This document shows, piece by piece, positions 34,662 through 43,821 of a stretch of DNA of 54,345 bases. The notes below the pieces were generated by a model that made no database searches, was not told the DNA's origin, and was given only the letters and a program-made list of their open reading frames with translations. The DNA comes from OLB11 sp041392835. GTDB taxonomy: Bacteria > Bacteroidota > Bacteroidia > Chitinophagales > Chitinophagaceae. The DNA lies in the NCBI GenBank assembly GCA_041392835.1, contig JAWKLF010000011.1, forward strand, positions 1-54,345, given 5' to 3'. Position numbers and translations under genes: made by a program. Within the stretch, counting starts at the first letter, position 1. Every line of letters starts with the position of its first letter.

Positions 34662-37095
34662 ACTAATAGAACCATCATTAGCACTATTACATGTTTCATT
34701 ATTTTTTACAATATTATAAAAGTAATATTAGCAGGTTGATTTACTGCAATTGTAGAAGTTACACTACAATTATTGGCATCTGCTGCTGTAATAGTATAAA
34801 CACTTTAGGAGCTAAGCCCGAAAAGATACCTGTAGTATTCGTTACCAATCCTGGTGTGATGGTATAATCAATTGGAGCTATACCACCCGTTACAACTGCA
34901 GTTAGAGTAGCTAAGCCACCTGAACAGTTTACCTGACTAGAAGTAAGACTACTAAAAAAAGGTATATTAGAATTGACAATAGCCAAGGTAGAAGTCACAG
35001 TACAACCATTTGCATCCTTTACTGTTATGGTATAGTTTGCATTGCTCAAATTGGTAAAAGAATTTGAAGATTGATAAGCCCCTGCATTGAGCTTAAATAC
35101 TTTTGTACCAGTACCACCACTAGCATTGACAGTAATAAAACCATTATTATTTGGAGCACAATTTGATGGAGAAAAATTAACGGAAGATATTATTAACTGA
35201 CTTGGATTACTCAACGTAATTACAGTGCCAGCAAAACACCCCAATGCATCTACACCAGAAATAGTATAAGAACCTGCTGATAAATTTGAAAAACTTCCTG
35301 TAGTATTATTAATATTTCCTGGATTAAGTGTGTAATTTATTGTACCCGATACACCTACTGGGTTAACTGTTATTGCTCCATTAGATTGATTATGACAAGC
35401 TATTTGGGTTAATGTAGGCGAGCCGTATGAAAATGCTGGTAATATTATTATGTTCCCAACAGTAGTATTAGTACATCCACCTGCATCAGATGCAGTGATT
35501 GTATAAGTGCCTGTAGACAAGCCAGAAAAAACACCTGTAGTATTTGTTGCTGCACCTGGTGTTATTGAATATGTAATCGGATTGACACCACCAGATGCAG
35601 ATGTAGATATAGTACCCGTCCCTACTCCATTACATGGAATATTTGTTACTGATAAACTATTCCAAGTAAGCAAAGGCTGTATGATAGTGATAACTGTTGA
35701 TTTGGTACATCCAGAAGCATCCGTAGTAACAATGGTATATGTGTTGGGTACTAAATTATTAAATGTTCCTGTATTGTTGGTAACAGGACCTGGGTCTAAT
35801 GTAAAAGTAAAAGGCGCTACTCCAGCTGTAGGAGTTATTTGTATAGAACCTGTATTGGTAGTGCAAGTAGGTTGTACTACTGTTTTGGTAAAAGCAACTG
35901 CTGAAGGATTTGGAATAAACATAGATTGTGAAGTAATACAACCATTTGCATCTTTTACCTGAGCTGTATAGCTACCAGGTCCAAATGGAGCCAAAACATT
36001 TGAACTCTGATATACAAAATTGGTTATCCTATATTCCAAAGGACCTATTCCACCTGTAGCTGAAATTGTAACAGAACCATTATTACCTGGAACACAATTA
36101 GGGTATGTAATATTTAGATTCGTAATAATTAAAGGTGGTGGACTTGTAAGCGTGGCTAATGTTGTTGATGTGCAACCATTTGCACCAGTAGCTGTTATCG
36201 TATATGTCCCATATGTTAATCCAGTAAAAGTTCCGCTTGTATTTTGAGTAGCTCCAGGATTAATAGTAAAGGTATAAGGATTTACACCACCCACTGCGTT
36301 TGCATTAATTATACCTGTAGCATTAGATTCACAAATCAAATCGGTAGTACTCGATATACTTGCTGTAATAGGAGAAGCAGGTTGTGAAATAAAAATAGTT
36401 GTAGATACAGTACATCCGCTTGCATCTGATGCTAATACAGTATAGGTATTCGATACCAATCCAGTAAATGCACCAGTAGTATTACTTGTGCTTCCTGGCG
36501 TTATTTGATAAGTAATAGTACTTGAAGAACCAGTAGCCAATACATTTATTGAACCTGTATTGGATCCGCTACAAAGTACATTTAATTTATTGATACTTAA
36601 CCAATTTAAACCAGTCACCTGATTAACAATCAAGACGGTACTAATAGTACAATTGTTAGCATCTTTAGCCACTACTGTATAATTCCCAGCCGCTAACCCT
36701 GTGAAATTACCTGTAGAATTTGATATATTGCCTGGTGAAAGTGTATAGGTTTTAGATCCAGTACCACCAGCTACTGCTGCTGAAATCTGACCAATATTTC
36801 CTGAATTACATGGTATAGGTACAGTAGTTGTAGTATTCCAAACTAATGCTGTAGGATTTGTTACATTGACACTCGAAGTTTTAGTACAACCATTACCATC
36901 AGTAATAGATACGGTATAGACATTGCTAGCTAAGTTTGCAAAGAGTGCAGGAGAAGAATTAAAGGTATTGCTACCTGGATTAATACTAAAACTTAATGGT
37001 AGTGTAGAGGACGTTGAACTAGCAACGATACTTCCGTTGGATTGATTATTACACAAAGGGGGTGTAGGATTCGTAACCAATACAGGTAATGGCAA
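28815..37095 (-). repeat. Array of about 35 SprB-type protein repeats
   Basis: Degenerate tandem units of ~240 bases. Each encodes a central YTI/TV-x-DANGC-type motif; I count 25 in the downstream fragment and 10 in the upstream one including the unit split by the break at 34803. Units differ at many positions, so this is an old array and not a recent exact duplication. Confidence 0.85.
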
Positions 37096-38358
37096 AACCG
37101 TAATTTTAAATGAATCTTTTATAGGTATACAACCATTATAATTACCTGTAAGTTTATACGTGTTTGTAGATGTAGGTGTAATAATAGGGGTAAGACTTGT
37201 AGCATTGCTTATTCCTGTGGTAGGTGCCCATGAAAAGGTCATACCTGGATCTGAAATAGCCGATACCTGAACCGATTGGTTTAAACAAATTGCAGTGTCA
37301 TTATTAAACAAAGTAAAAGTTGGAGCATCTTTTATAATGAAGACGATGCTATCAGAAATAGTTCCACAATTATCTAACAATGAAATTTTAACGGTTTCTG
37401 CTCCTTCATTTATAAAATCATTGATTGGTAAAATATTGATATTTCGAATGGTATCTGAAAGAGAATTGGAAAAAATAAACGAACTCTGAACAGTAGGAAA
37501 ATCTATGCCATTAGACGCAGTGCCTGTTATATTTAATAATAGGGTATCCGAAAAGACATTTGATTGATATAGCAATCTTTTAATTTTTATTTTAGCAGTA
37601 TCGCAACCCTCAAAAACATAAGGAATGCCACCTTGCAAAGAGTCTGTTTTAACGCTTATAGCAAAAGTGTTTGAAGTCAAACTTTGAGCTTGTAAAAAAA
37701 CGCCTGAATCTATAATGTTATCAAATCCATCGGCAATAGCCAATTTTAAATGATAGGTACTACAAGGCATGATAGCTGCTTTTGCTGTAAGCAAATCTGT
37801 AAAACCACTATATGTTAAATCTGCACCTCCAGTATTGGAGTTATATAGGCTCGTAAAAGGAGAACCAGCTCCCATATTGGTACAATTAGCAATATTTCCA
37901 CCAGGATATATAATTCCATTATTAATAGAATTAATAGCCACTGGTATGTTAGTACCTGGCACTAGTGCCAAATTTGTTGGGGTGGCATAACCAGGCCCCG
38001 ATATAAAGAAGGCGAATACATCATTGTAGCTCGCACAATTAAAATTAGGGTATTCTTCTGAACCAAAAAGATATTTAAAAAATATTGAATCACCATTTGC
38101 TTTAAAATCAAATTCTAATATGCAACGATCAAAAGTATTTGTGCCTGCCAAGGCAGTCAGCGTTGGGTCGCCACCATTACCATGATTAAAATTGGCCAAA
38201 TTACTCTCTGGACCATTTACACCAAAATTTGGTGGAAAAGATGCGGCTCTACCAGTAGTCAATACTATACCGCTATCAATATTTAAACTTGATGAAATAG
38301 ATGTAAAGGTTCCTGATTGGGTAGCTTCGCATTGTATAGTTGCATTATTAACCTGCAC
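34759..38358 (-). CDS. N-terminal fragment of the giant adhesin: choice-of-anchor L, Calx-beta-like and repeat domains
   Basis: 1,199 codons. The apparent start (GTG) lies just after the frameshift at 38374, and the signal peptide is in another frame upstream. Residues ~1-225 are a choice-of-anchor L domain (IDSGIVLTTGRA, FDFKANGDSIFFKYLFGSEEYP, NDVFAFFISGPG, YHLKLAIADGFD). Residues ~230-345 resemble Calx-beta (FIFSNSLSDTIRNINI, NEGAETVKISLLD), then an Ig/PKD-like part (FSWAPTTGISN). About ten SprB-type repeats follow. The last 14 residues (FILLQQQMP...) are out of frame; the true frame continues YTITAADANNCSVTST. Confidence 0.9.
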   Translation of the reverse strand: MQVNNATIQCEATQSGTFTSISSSLNIDSGIVLTTGRAASFPPNFGVNGPESNLANFNHGNGGDPTLTALAGTNTFDRCILEFDFKANGDSIFFKYLFGSEEYPNFNCASYNDVFAFFISGPGYATPTNLALVPGTNIPVAINSINNGIIYPGGNIANCTNMGAGSPFTSLYNSNTGGADLTYSGFTDLLTAKAAIMPCSTYHLKLAIADGFDNIIDSGVFLQAQSLTSNTFAISVKTDSLQGGIPYVFEGCDTAKIKIKRLLYQSNVFSDTLLLNITGTASNGIDFPTVQSSFIFSNSLSDTIRNINILPINDFINEGAETVKISLLDNCGTISDSIVFIIKDAPTFTLFNNDTAICLNQSVQVSAISDPGMTFSWAPTTGISNATSLTPIITPTSTNTYKLTGNYNGCIPIKDSFKITVLPLPVLVTNPTPPLCNNQSNGSIVASSTSSTLPLSFSINPGSNTFNSSPALFANLASNVYTVSITDGNGCTKTSSVNVTNPTALVWNTTTTVPIPCNSGNIGQISAAVAGGTGSKTYTLSPGNISNSTGNFTGLAAGNYTVVAKDANNCTISTVLIVNQVTGLNWLSINKLNVLCSGSNTGSINVLATGSSSTITYQITPGSTSNTTGAFTGLVSNTYTVLASDASGCTVSTTIFISQPASPITASISSTTDLICESNATGIINANAVGGVNPYTFTINPGATQNTSGTFTGLTYGTYTITATGANGCTSTTLATLTSPPPLIITNLNITYPNCVPGNNGSVTISATGGIGPLEYRITNFVYQSSNVLAPFGPGSYTAQVKDANGCITSQSMFIPNPSAVAFTKTVVQPTCTTNTGSIQITPTAGVAPFTFTLDPGPVTNNTGTFNNLVPNTYTIVTTDASGCTKSTVITIIQPLLTWNSLSVTNIPCNGVGTGTISTSASGGVNPITYSITPGAATNTTGVFSGLSTGTYTITASDAGGCTNTTVGNIIILPAFSYGSPTLTQIACHNQSNGAITVNPVGVSGTINYTLNPGNINNTTGSFSNLSAGSYTISGVDALGCFAGTVITLSNPSQLIISSVNFSPSNCAPNNNGFITVNASGGTGTKVFKLNAGAYQSSNSFTNLSNANYTITVKDANGCTVTSTLAIVNSNIPFFSSLTSSQVNCSGGLATLTAVVTGGIAPIDYTITPGLVTNTTGIFSGLAPKVFILLQQQMPIIVV

Positions 38359-38561
38359 TCCTGGCCCAGCTAATTTTTGAAGCTAGGATAAAAGCTGAGT
38401 TTGTATTTGTAACAGTGACTTGGCTATAAACAGGAAAATGTAAAATACCGATTAAAAGAAAGAAAGTAATCCTTTAAGTATTTCGTGTTTTTGGTAGTAT
38501 TTCAATTTCACTATTCCAATAGTTTTTTTAATTATTAATAGACTATAGGCTTGGTTCTATT

Positions 38562-38569
38562 CAAAGTTA
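38562..38569 (-). promoter_or_regulatory. Candidate -7 box of the giant adhesin gene
   Basis: On the minus strand the bases read TAACTTTG, matching TAnnTTTG, about 50 bases before the GTG at 38511. No -33 box at the expected distance is evident. Confidence 0.35.
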
Positions 38570-38668
38570 CCAAAATAGTGCCAAAATGTATATTAAGACT
38601 TCTAATATTACATTTTGATGACATTAAAAACTTATTAAATTGATAAACTACTCTAAATCAATGGTAAA

Positions 38669-39640
38669 TCAATATTCCCTAACTAATAAAGTAGTAACGA
38701 TTTGGTATAAATGCTTTTTATGAGCACTCAATACAGAAGCATTGTTTAAATAATCAACTGCTAGTTTAGTAAACGAACTAATTTCTGTCAACGTATGTTC
38801 TTTGATATTCTTGTTTTGATAAAATTGTAAGACTTTTTCTACTTTTTCTTTATCTTTTAAAGCCAATAAGGTTTGTAATTCTTTCTTTTCAGCATTATCA
38901 GATAATTCAAATGCCTTTGCCAACAAGTATGTTTTTTTGTTTGCTAAAATATCTCCTCCTACTTGCTTTCCTGTTTTTTGGCTTTCGCCAAAACTATCTA
39001 AATAATCATCTTGTAATTGAAAAGCCATACCTAATGCCACCCCAAATAAATAGAGTTCTTGACTACAGCTTTCTGTAGCTCCACCGGTTATAGCGCCCAA
39101 TTTGACTGCACAACCCAAAAGTATAGATGTCTTTTTTTCTATCATCATTAGATAATCATCTACGGTAATTTCTTCTTTAATCTCAAAATCCATATCGTAT
39201 TGCTGTCCTTCGCAAACACCTATTGCTGTTATATTAAAAATTGAAATAATGGATTTTATATATTGATTACTTACTTTATTTAAATGTTCGTAAGCGTAAA
39301 TACTCAAAACATCACCAGATAATATAGCCGTGGGAATGTTATATTTTATATGCACCGTTTGCTGGCCCCTGCGCAGCGGAGCCTGATCCATTATGTCATC
39401 GTGCATTAAAGTAAAGTTATGAAACAGTTCTATAGCCAACGCCACATTCCATATATCATCGTTGAGTGGTTTGAACATCTCATGAGCCATCAGTGCCAGC
39501 ACAGGCCTGATACGCTTACCTCCCATGTTTAACAAATACGAACAGGGTTCATACAAACTTTTTGGATTAGAAGGAAATTGATGTTTTGAAAAATTGTTTT
39601 CAAACAAATCAAGTAATTCTTGAAAATTATGCATATACAC
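38669..39640 (-). CDS. Polyprenyl diphosphate synthase (trans-type)
   Basis: 323 residues. It extends allylic diphosphates with isopentenyl diphosphate to make a C20-C40 chain for quinones or carotenoids. Motifs: GGKRIRPVLALM, the first aspartate-rich motif D-D-I-M-D (in LMHDDIMDQAPLRRG), and the second LQDDYLD followed by GKQVGGDILANKKTYL. The product length cannot be fixed from the sequence. The start ATG at 39640 lies 26 bases after the clpC stop; both are on the minus strand and may be one transcript. Confidence 0.92.
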   Translation of the reverse strand: MYMHNFQELLDLFENNFSKHQFPSNPKSLYEPCSYLLNMGGKRIRPVLALMAHEMFKPLNDDIWNVALAIELFHNFTLMHDDIMDQAPLRRGQQTVHIKYNIPTAILSGDVLSIYAYEHLNKVSNQYIKSIISIFNITAIGVCEGQQYDMDFEIKEEITVDDYLMMIEKKTSILLGCAVKLGAITGGATESCSQELYLFGVALGMAFQLQDDYLDSFGESQKTGKQVGGDILANKKTYLLAKAFELSDNAEKKELQTLLALKDKEKVEKVLQFYQNKNIKEHTLTEISSFTKLAVDYLNNASVLSAHKKHLYQIVTTLLVREY

Positions 39641-39666
39641 TATAGCAACTTCTATTTATTCTCCTT

Positions 39667-42219
39667 CTATTTTTGTTCGTTTGGCTTTTCTTTTTTCGTT
39701 GCCGATTTCAAAGCAAATTTTAATATATTATTTTCTTCATCCAAATCTGCGGTCAAAATATCACCTTCCTTAATTTTATTATTGAGCAATTCTTCAGCCA
39801 AAGGGTCTTCAATGTATTTTTGAATAGCTCTATGCAAAGGCCTTGCACCAAATTGTTGATCGTAGCCTTTTTCTGCTAAGAAATTTTTAGCCCTTGTAGT
39901 CAATTCTAATTGGAAGCCCAAAGACTGCAATCTTTTTAATACGCCAGCTAAAACTAAATCTATAATAATATGAATATCTTCTTGAGTCAATGAATTGAAA
40001 ATAACGATATCATCTATTCTATTTAAAAATTCGGGAGCAAAAGTTCGCTTTAGTGCTTTCTCTATTACAGCCTTATTATTGTCTTCTGCGCTACTTGTTT
40101 TGGCTGTAGTTGCAAAACCTACACCATCGCCAAATTCTTTTAATTGTCTTACGCCTATATTAGATGTCATGATGATGATACTATTCTTAAAATCTACTTT
40201 TCTGCCCATACCATCGGTAAGCTGACCGTCGTCTAAAACTTGTAATAAGATATTGTAAATATCAGGATGTGCTTTTTCGATTTCATCTAATAGAATTACA
40301 CTATACGGTTTACGTCTAACTTTCTCGGTAAGTTGTCCGCCCTCTTCATATCCTACATAGCCTGGAGGTGCTCCTATTAAACGACTTACAGAAAATTTTT
40401 CCATATATTCACTCATGTCTATACGGATAAGGGCTTCATCTGTATCGAAAAGTGTGCGTGCGAGTGTTCTTGCCAACTCTGTTTTACCAACACCTGTGGG
40501 CCCTAAAAAGATAAAAGAACCAATTGGTTTTTTAGGGTCTTTGAGCCCTACTCTATTTCGTTGTATAGCTTTTACTACTTTTTCTACTGCACTATCTTGT
40601 CCTATTACTTTTCCTTTCATATCATCTGCCATACTGCGAAGTTTTTCACTTTCTGCAGCTACCATTCGTTTTACTGGTATTCCAGTCATCATATGTATTA
40701 CTTCGGCTATGTCTTCATCTGTAATCGGATGTCTTTTGCTTTTAAGTTCTTCCTCCCATTCTATTTTTGCTTTTTCCAATTCGCCTTCGTATTTTTTCTC
40801 ATTATCTCGAAGTGCAGCTGCTTTTTCAAATTGCTGGCTTTTTACTACTTTATTTTTTTCAGCTTTTATTTCTTCAATTTTTTTCTCTAAATCCAAAATG
40901 TTTGAAGGCACATCTATATTTTTCAAATGCACTCTTGCGCCAACCTCATCCATCACATCTATAGCTTTATCAGGAAGTAAACGGTCTGTGATGTATCGAT
41001 TGCTTAATTTAACACAAGCATCAATGGCCTCTTGATCATAGCTTACATTATGATAATCTTCGTATTTAACTTTCAAATTGTTGAGTATAATTATAGTATC
41101 TTCAACACTTGGTGGTTCTATTAGTACTTTTTGAAAACGTCTGTCAAGAGCACCATCTTTTTCTATATACATTCTATACTCATCGAGTGTAGATGCTCCT
41201 ATACATTGCAACTCGCCTCTTGCCAAAGCTGGCTTAAAAATATTTGATGCATCTAATGAGCCACTGGCACCACCAGCGCCTACTATGGTATGTATCTCAT
41301 CAATAAACAATATGACATCACGGTTTTTTTCCAACTCATTCATAATGGCTTTCATTCGCTCTTCGAATTGACCACGATATTTAGTGCCTGCTACAAGTGC
41401 TGCCAAATCTAAACTCACCACCCTTTTTTCAAACAAAACTCTTGATACTTTTCGCTGAAAAATTCTGAGTGCTAAGCCTTCTACTATTGCTGTTTTACCG
41501 ACACCAGGCTCACCTATCAAAATAGGATTATTTTTCTTTCTTCGGGATAATATTTGCGATACTCGCTCAATTTCTGTTTCACGGCCTACTATAGGATCTA
41601 ATTGTCCTTGTTCTGCCAAGCGAGTAATATCTCTTCCAAAATTATCTAAAACAGGAGTTTTGGATTTTGAACTGGAGGCTGTTCCTTTCTTTTGAAATAG
41701 ATTTCTATCTTCATCCTCTTCAAAGCCACCACCCGAATCATCTTTCAAATCATTTGTGAAGTTTTGAGAGCTATTGCCCGAAACTAATTCTAACTCCAAT
41801 TTAAACGAATCGTAATCTACTTGCATTTGATTTAAAATTTGACAAGCTACATTGTCTTTATTTCTCAAAATAGATAACATAAGATGTTCACTTTCGGCCA
41901 ATATACTTTTCATTGCTTTTGCTTCGAGTACCGTGATACGAATTATTTTTTCGGCTTGCCGTGTTAATGGTAAACTGTTTTTGTTTGCGCTATTTTGGTT
42001 ATTGTCAACCTTAGATTTTATAACACGTTCTACCTCTACTCGCAAATCGTATAAATCTACATGCAAATTTTGAAGTACTTTGAGAGCTAAACCTTGTCCA
42101 TCTCTAATCATACCTAATATAAGATGCTCAACGCCGATAAAATCGTTTCCTATTCTAAGGGCTTCTTCTCGACTAAATGAGATGATTTCTTTTACTTTAC
42201 CTGAAAATTGTGAATCCAT
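39667..42219 (-). CDS. clpC: ATP-dependent Clp protease ATP-binding subunit ClpC
   Basis: 850 residues. It unfolds proteins and feeds them to ClpP. Order: tandem Clp-N repeats (FSREEALRIGNDFIGVEHLILG and LTRQAEKIIRITVLEAK), a linker rich in Gly/Asp/Glu (~150-180), AAA1 with Walker A GEPGVGKTAIVEG and Walker B ILFIDEIHT, a UVR motif in the coiled middle (KSQQFEKAAALRDNEKKYE), AAA2 with GPTGVGKTELART and VILLDEIEKAHPD, and a C-terminal D2 small domain. The mid-domain UVR motif marks ClpC rather than ClpB. Linker and length are normal for Bacteroidota. Confidence 0.96.
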   Translation of the reverse strand: MDSQFSGKVKEIISFSREEALRIGNDFIGVEHLILGMIRDGQGLALKVLQNLHVDLYDLRVEVERVIKSKVDNNQNSANKNSLPLTRQAEKIIRITVLEAKAMKSILAESEHLMLSILRNKDNVACQILNQMQVDYDSFKLELELVSGNSSQNFTNDLKDDSGGGFEEDEDRNLFQKKGTASSSKSKTPVLDNFGRDITRLAEQGQLDPIVGRETEIERVSQILSRRKKNNPILIGEPGVGKTAIVEGLALRIFQRKVSRVLFEKRVVSLDLAALVAGTKYRGQFEERMKAIMNELEKNRDVILFIDEIHTIVGAGGASGSLDASNIFKPALARGELQCIGASTLDEYRMYIEKDGALDRRFQKVLIEPPSVEDTIIILNNLKVKYEDYHNVSYDQEAIDACVKLSNRYITDRLLPDKAIDVMDEVGARVHLKNIDVPSNILDLEKKIEEIKAEKNKVVKSQQFEKAAALRDNEKKYEGELEKAKIEWEEELKSKRHPITDEDIAEVIHMMTGIPVKRMVAAESEKLRSMADDMKGKVIGQDSAVEKVVKAIQRNRVGLKDPKKPIGSFIFLGPTGVGKTELARTLARTLFDTDEALIRIDMSEYMEKFSVSRLIGAPPGYVGYEEGGQLTEKVRRKPYSVILLDEIEKAHPDIYNILLQVLDDGQLTDGMGRKVDFKNSIIIMTSNIGVRQLKEFGDGVGFATTAKTSSAEDNNKAVIEKALKRTFAPEFLNRIDDIVIFNSLTQEDIHIIIDLVLAGVLKRLQSLGFQLELTTRAKNFLAEKGYDQQFGARPLHRAIQKYIEDPLAEELLNNKIKEGDILTADLDEENNILKFALKSATKKEKPNEQK

Positions 42220-42338
42220 GCAATTGAGTTATATTTTCTATAAATTTAATAATTAGATACTTTTATTTGCTAAATGTAAAAAGTATATTCATAACAAAAA
42301 TATATATTTATTTTTACTTTTAGAAAATAAGTTTCTAT

Positions 42339-42698
42339 ATGATATATACATTAAACGCACACGAACAATTTACAATTTTAAGTATCGAAAAAACGAGCCT
42401 AACTGAAGCCGAATGGGCAACTATACACGAAGCACTTATGCAATTGATAATGGAACAAAGGAGTTGTTTATTAAATGGGGAGCACGTTGTACACTTAGAT
42501 GTAAAAATAGTGGACTCCCTGATGAGTCTCCATGATGAGTTTTATGCCAATAACCTTTCTTTTGTGCTTTGTTCTTTTGATAAAATAGACAAGCAAGTAT
42601 TACATGCAGATAAAATACAAATAGCACCAACTGAAATTGAAGGTATAGACATCATCTGTATGGAAGTAATAGAAAGAGAACTTTTGGATGGAGAATAA
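42339..42698 (+). CDS. Small protein, possibly a degenerate STAS-like domain
   Basis: 119 residues, no signal peptide. The order of strands and helices looks like a STAS/anti-anti-sigma fold: FTILSIEKTSLTEAEWATIHEAL, then HVVHLDVKIVDSLMSLHDEF, then LSFVLCSFDKIDKQV and IDIICMEVIERELL. The conserved Asp-Ser phosphorylation motif is not clear (VDSLMS is the best match). It sits between clpC (divergent) and the MoxR operon (105 bases ahead). The assignment is weak. Confidence 0.6.
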   Translation: MIYTLNAHEQFTILSIEKTSLTEAEWATIHEALMQLIMEQRSCLLNGEHVVHLDVKIVDSLMSLHDEFYANNLSFVLCSFDKIDKQVLHADKIQIAPTEIEGIDIICMEVIERELLDGE

Positions 42699-42770
42699 TT
42701 AAATGTAGAGAAAGTAAACGTATTCAATTTTTTTTTAAAAATTTTAACGCAGTATCCTTTTTTCATACTA

Positions 42771-42778
42771 TACTTTTG
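42771..42778 (+). promoter_or_regulatory. -7 box of the MoxR operon
   Basis: TACTTTTG fits TAnnTTTG and lies 25 bases before the ATG at 42804, giving a leader of roughly 20 bases. A -33 TTG is not clear. Confidence 0.4.
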
Positions 42779-42803
42779 AGCTTTTCAAATTAATTTACAT
42801 TTC

Positions 42804-43805
42804 ATGGAAAATACATCAATTGATATTAGAGAGTTGAATGAAAAAATTAATCAACAAAGTGCTTTTGTTGAAATATTACAACTTGAGTTGAACAAGGCTA
42901 TAGTTGGTCAAAAATACATGATTGAAAGACTATTAATAGGCCTACTGGCACAAGGTCATGTATTGTTAGAAGGGGTGCCAGGATTGGCAAAAACATTAGC
43001 CATAAAATCTTTAGCTACTGCCATACATGGCAAGTTTTCGAGAATTCAATTTACACCCGATTTGTTGCCAGCCGATGTAGTAGGTACTATGATATATAAT
43101 CAACAGCAAAATCAATTTCAAGTAAAACAAGGTCCCATATTTGCCAATTTTGTATTAGCAGATGAAATCAATAGAGCACCTGCTAAGGTACAAAGTGCAC
43201 TACTGGAAGCTATGCAAGAAAAACAAATTACTATAGGAGAAAATACATTTAAGCTTGAAGAACCTTTTTTAGTATTAGCTACGCAAAACCCCATAGAACA
43301 AGAAGGCACCTACCCTTTGCCAGAAGCACAAGTAGATCGTTTTATGATGAAAGTAGTAATAGGCTATCCAAGCAAAGAAGAAGAGCGGCAAATAATTAGA
43401 CAAAATATTAACCCCAACATACAACAAAAAATTAATGCTGTTATCTCACCAGATGAAATAGTAAATGCTCGAAAGTTAGTACAACAAGTATATATGGATG
43501 AGAAAATTGAAAAATATATTTTGGATATTGTGTTTGCAACACGAAACCCAGAAGAATACCAATTAGCAAAAATAAAACCACTAATAGCATATGGAGCATC
43601 GCCAAGAGCCAGTATCAATCTTGCATTAGCATCTAAAGCATATGCTTTTCTTAAACGAAGAGGCTATGTAATTCCAGAAGATGTAAGAGCTGTATGTATG
43701 GATGTGATGAGACATCGGGTTGGAATAACCTATGAGGCTGAAGCAGAAAATAGAACCAGCGATTCTATTGTAAATGAAATTTTAAATGCAGTAGAAGTAC
43801 CATAG
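42804..43805 (+). CDS. MoxR-family AAA+ ATPase
   Basis: 333 residues. Chaperone-like ATPase that works with VWA proteins on protein or complex maturation. Motifs: Walker A GVPGLAKTLAIKS, Walker B VLADEINRAPAKVQSALLEAMQE, sensor 1 LATQNPIEQEGTYPLPEAQVDRF, and sensor 2 GASPRASINL. Length is normal. First gene of the set with DUF58, a BatD/DUF4381-like gene and a VWA gene; the DUF58 gene starts 16 bases later. Confidence 0.94.
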   Translation: MENTSIDIRELNEKINQQSAFVEILQLELNKAIVGQKYMIERLLIGLLAQGHVLLEGVPGLAKTLAIKSLATAIHGKFSRIQFTPDLLPADVVGTMIYNQQQNQFQVKQGPIFANFVLADEINRAPAKVQSALLEAMQEKQITIGENTFKLEEPFLVLATQNPIEQEGTYPLPEAQVDRFMMKVVIGYPSKEEERQIIRQNINPNIQQKINAVISPDEIVNARKLVQQVYMDEKIEKYILDIVFATRNPEEYQLAKIKPLIAYGASPRASINLALASKAYAFLKRRGYVIPEDVRAVCMDVMRHRVGITYEAEAENRTSDSIVNEILNAVEVP

Positions 43806-43821
43806 ACTGAAGCAAAAAAAT

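Larger units (their letters stand above)
28524..38511 (-). pseudogene. Giant SprB-like surface adhesin gene, interrupted by four frameshifts
   Basis: Joining frames gives one protein of about 3,300 residues. It begins at a GTG (38511) with a signal peptide (KLKYYQKHEILKGLLSFF, then LIGILHFPVYSQ), continues VTVTNTNSAFILASKLAGPG into a choice-of-anchor L domain, and ends in a T9SS type B domain. Four breaks: an A run one base short at 38454-38457, a T run one base long at 38374-38378, a break near 34798-34805 (one base short or two long), and an A run one base short at 34718-34721. Each correction restores the expected family sequence. Either sequencing/assembly errors or recent decay; the single-base homopolymer form favours error. 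SprB of Flavobacterium is the mobile gliding adhesin. Confidence 0.75.

Noticed and set aside
35507..35962. Plus-strand open frame of 151 codons within the adhesin repeats, rich in Val and Pro
   Set aside because: It is the antisense of the SprB repeat region; the periodic composition mirrors the repeat units, and there is no start or promoter context.
28815..37095. Regularly spaced repeats that might suggest a CRISPR or satellite array
   Set aside because: Units are ~240 bases, degenerate and in frame, and encode SprB-type protein repeats. There are no short exact direct repeats with unique spacers.
40415..41035. Plus-strand open frame of 206 codons opposite clpC, very rich in Ser and Phe
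   Set aside because: Antisense shadow of the strongly conserved ClpC coding sequence.
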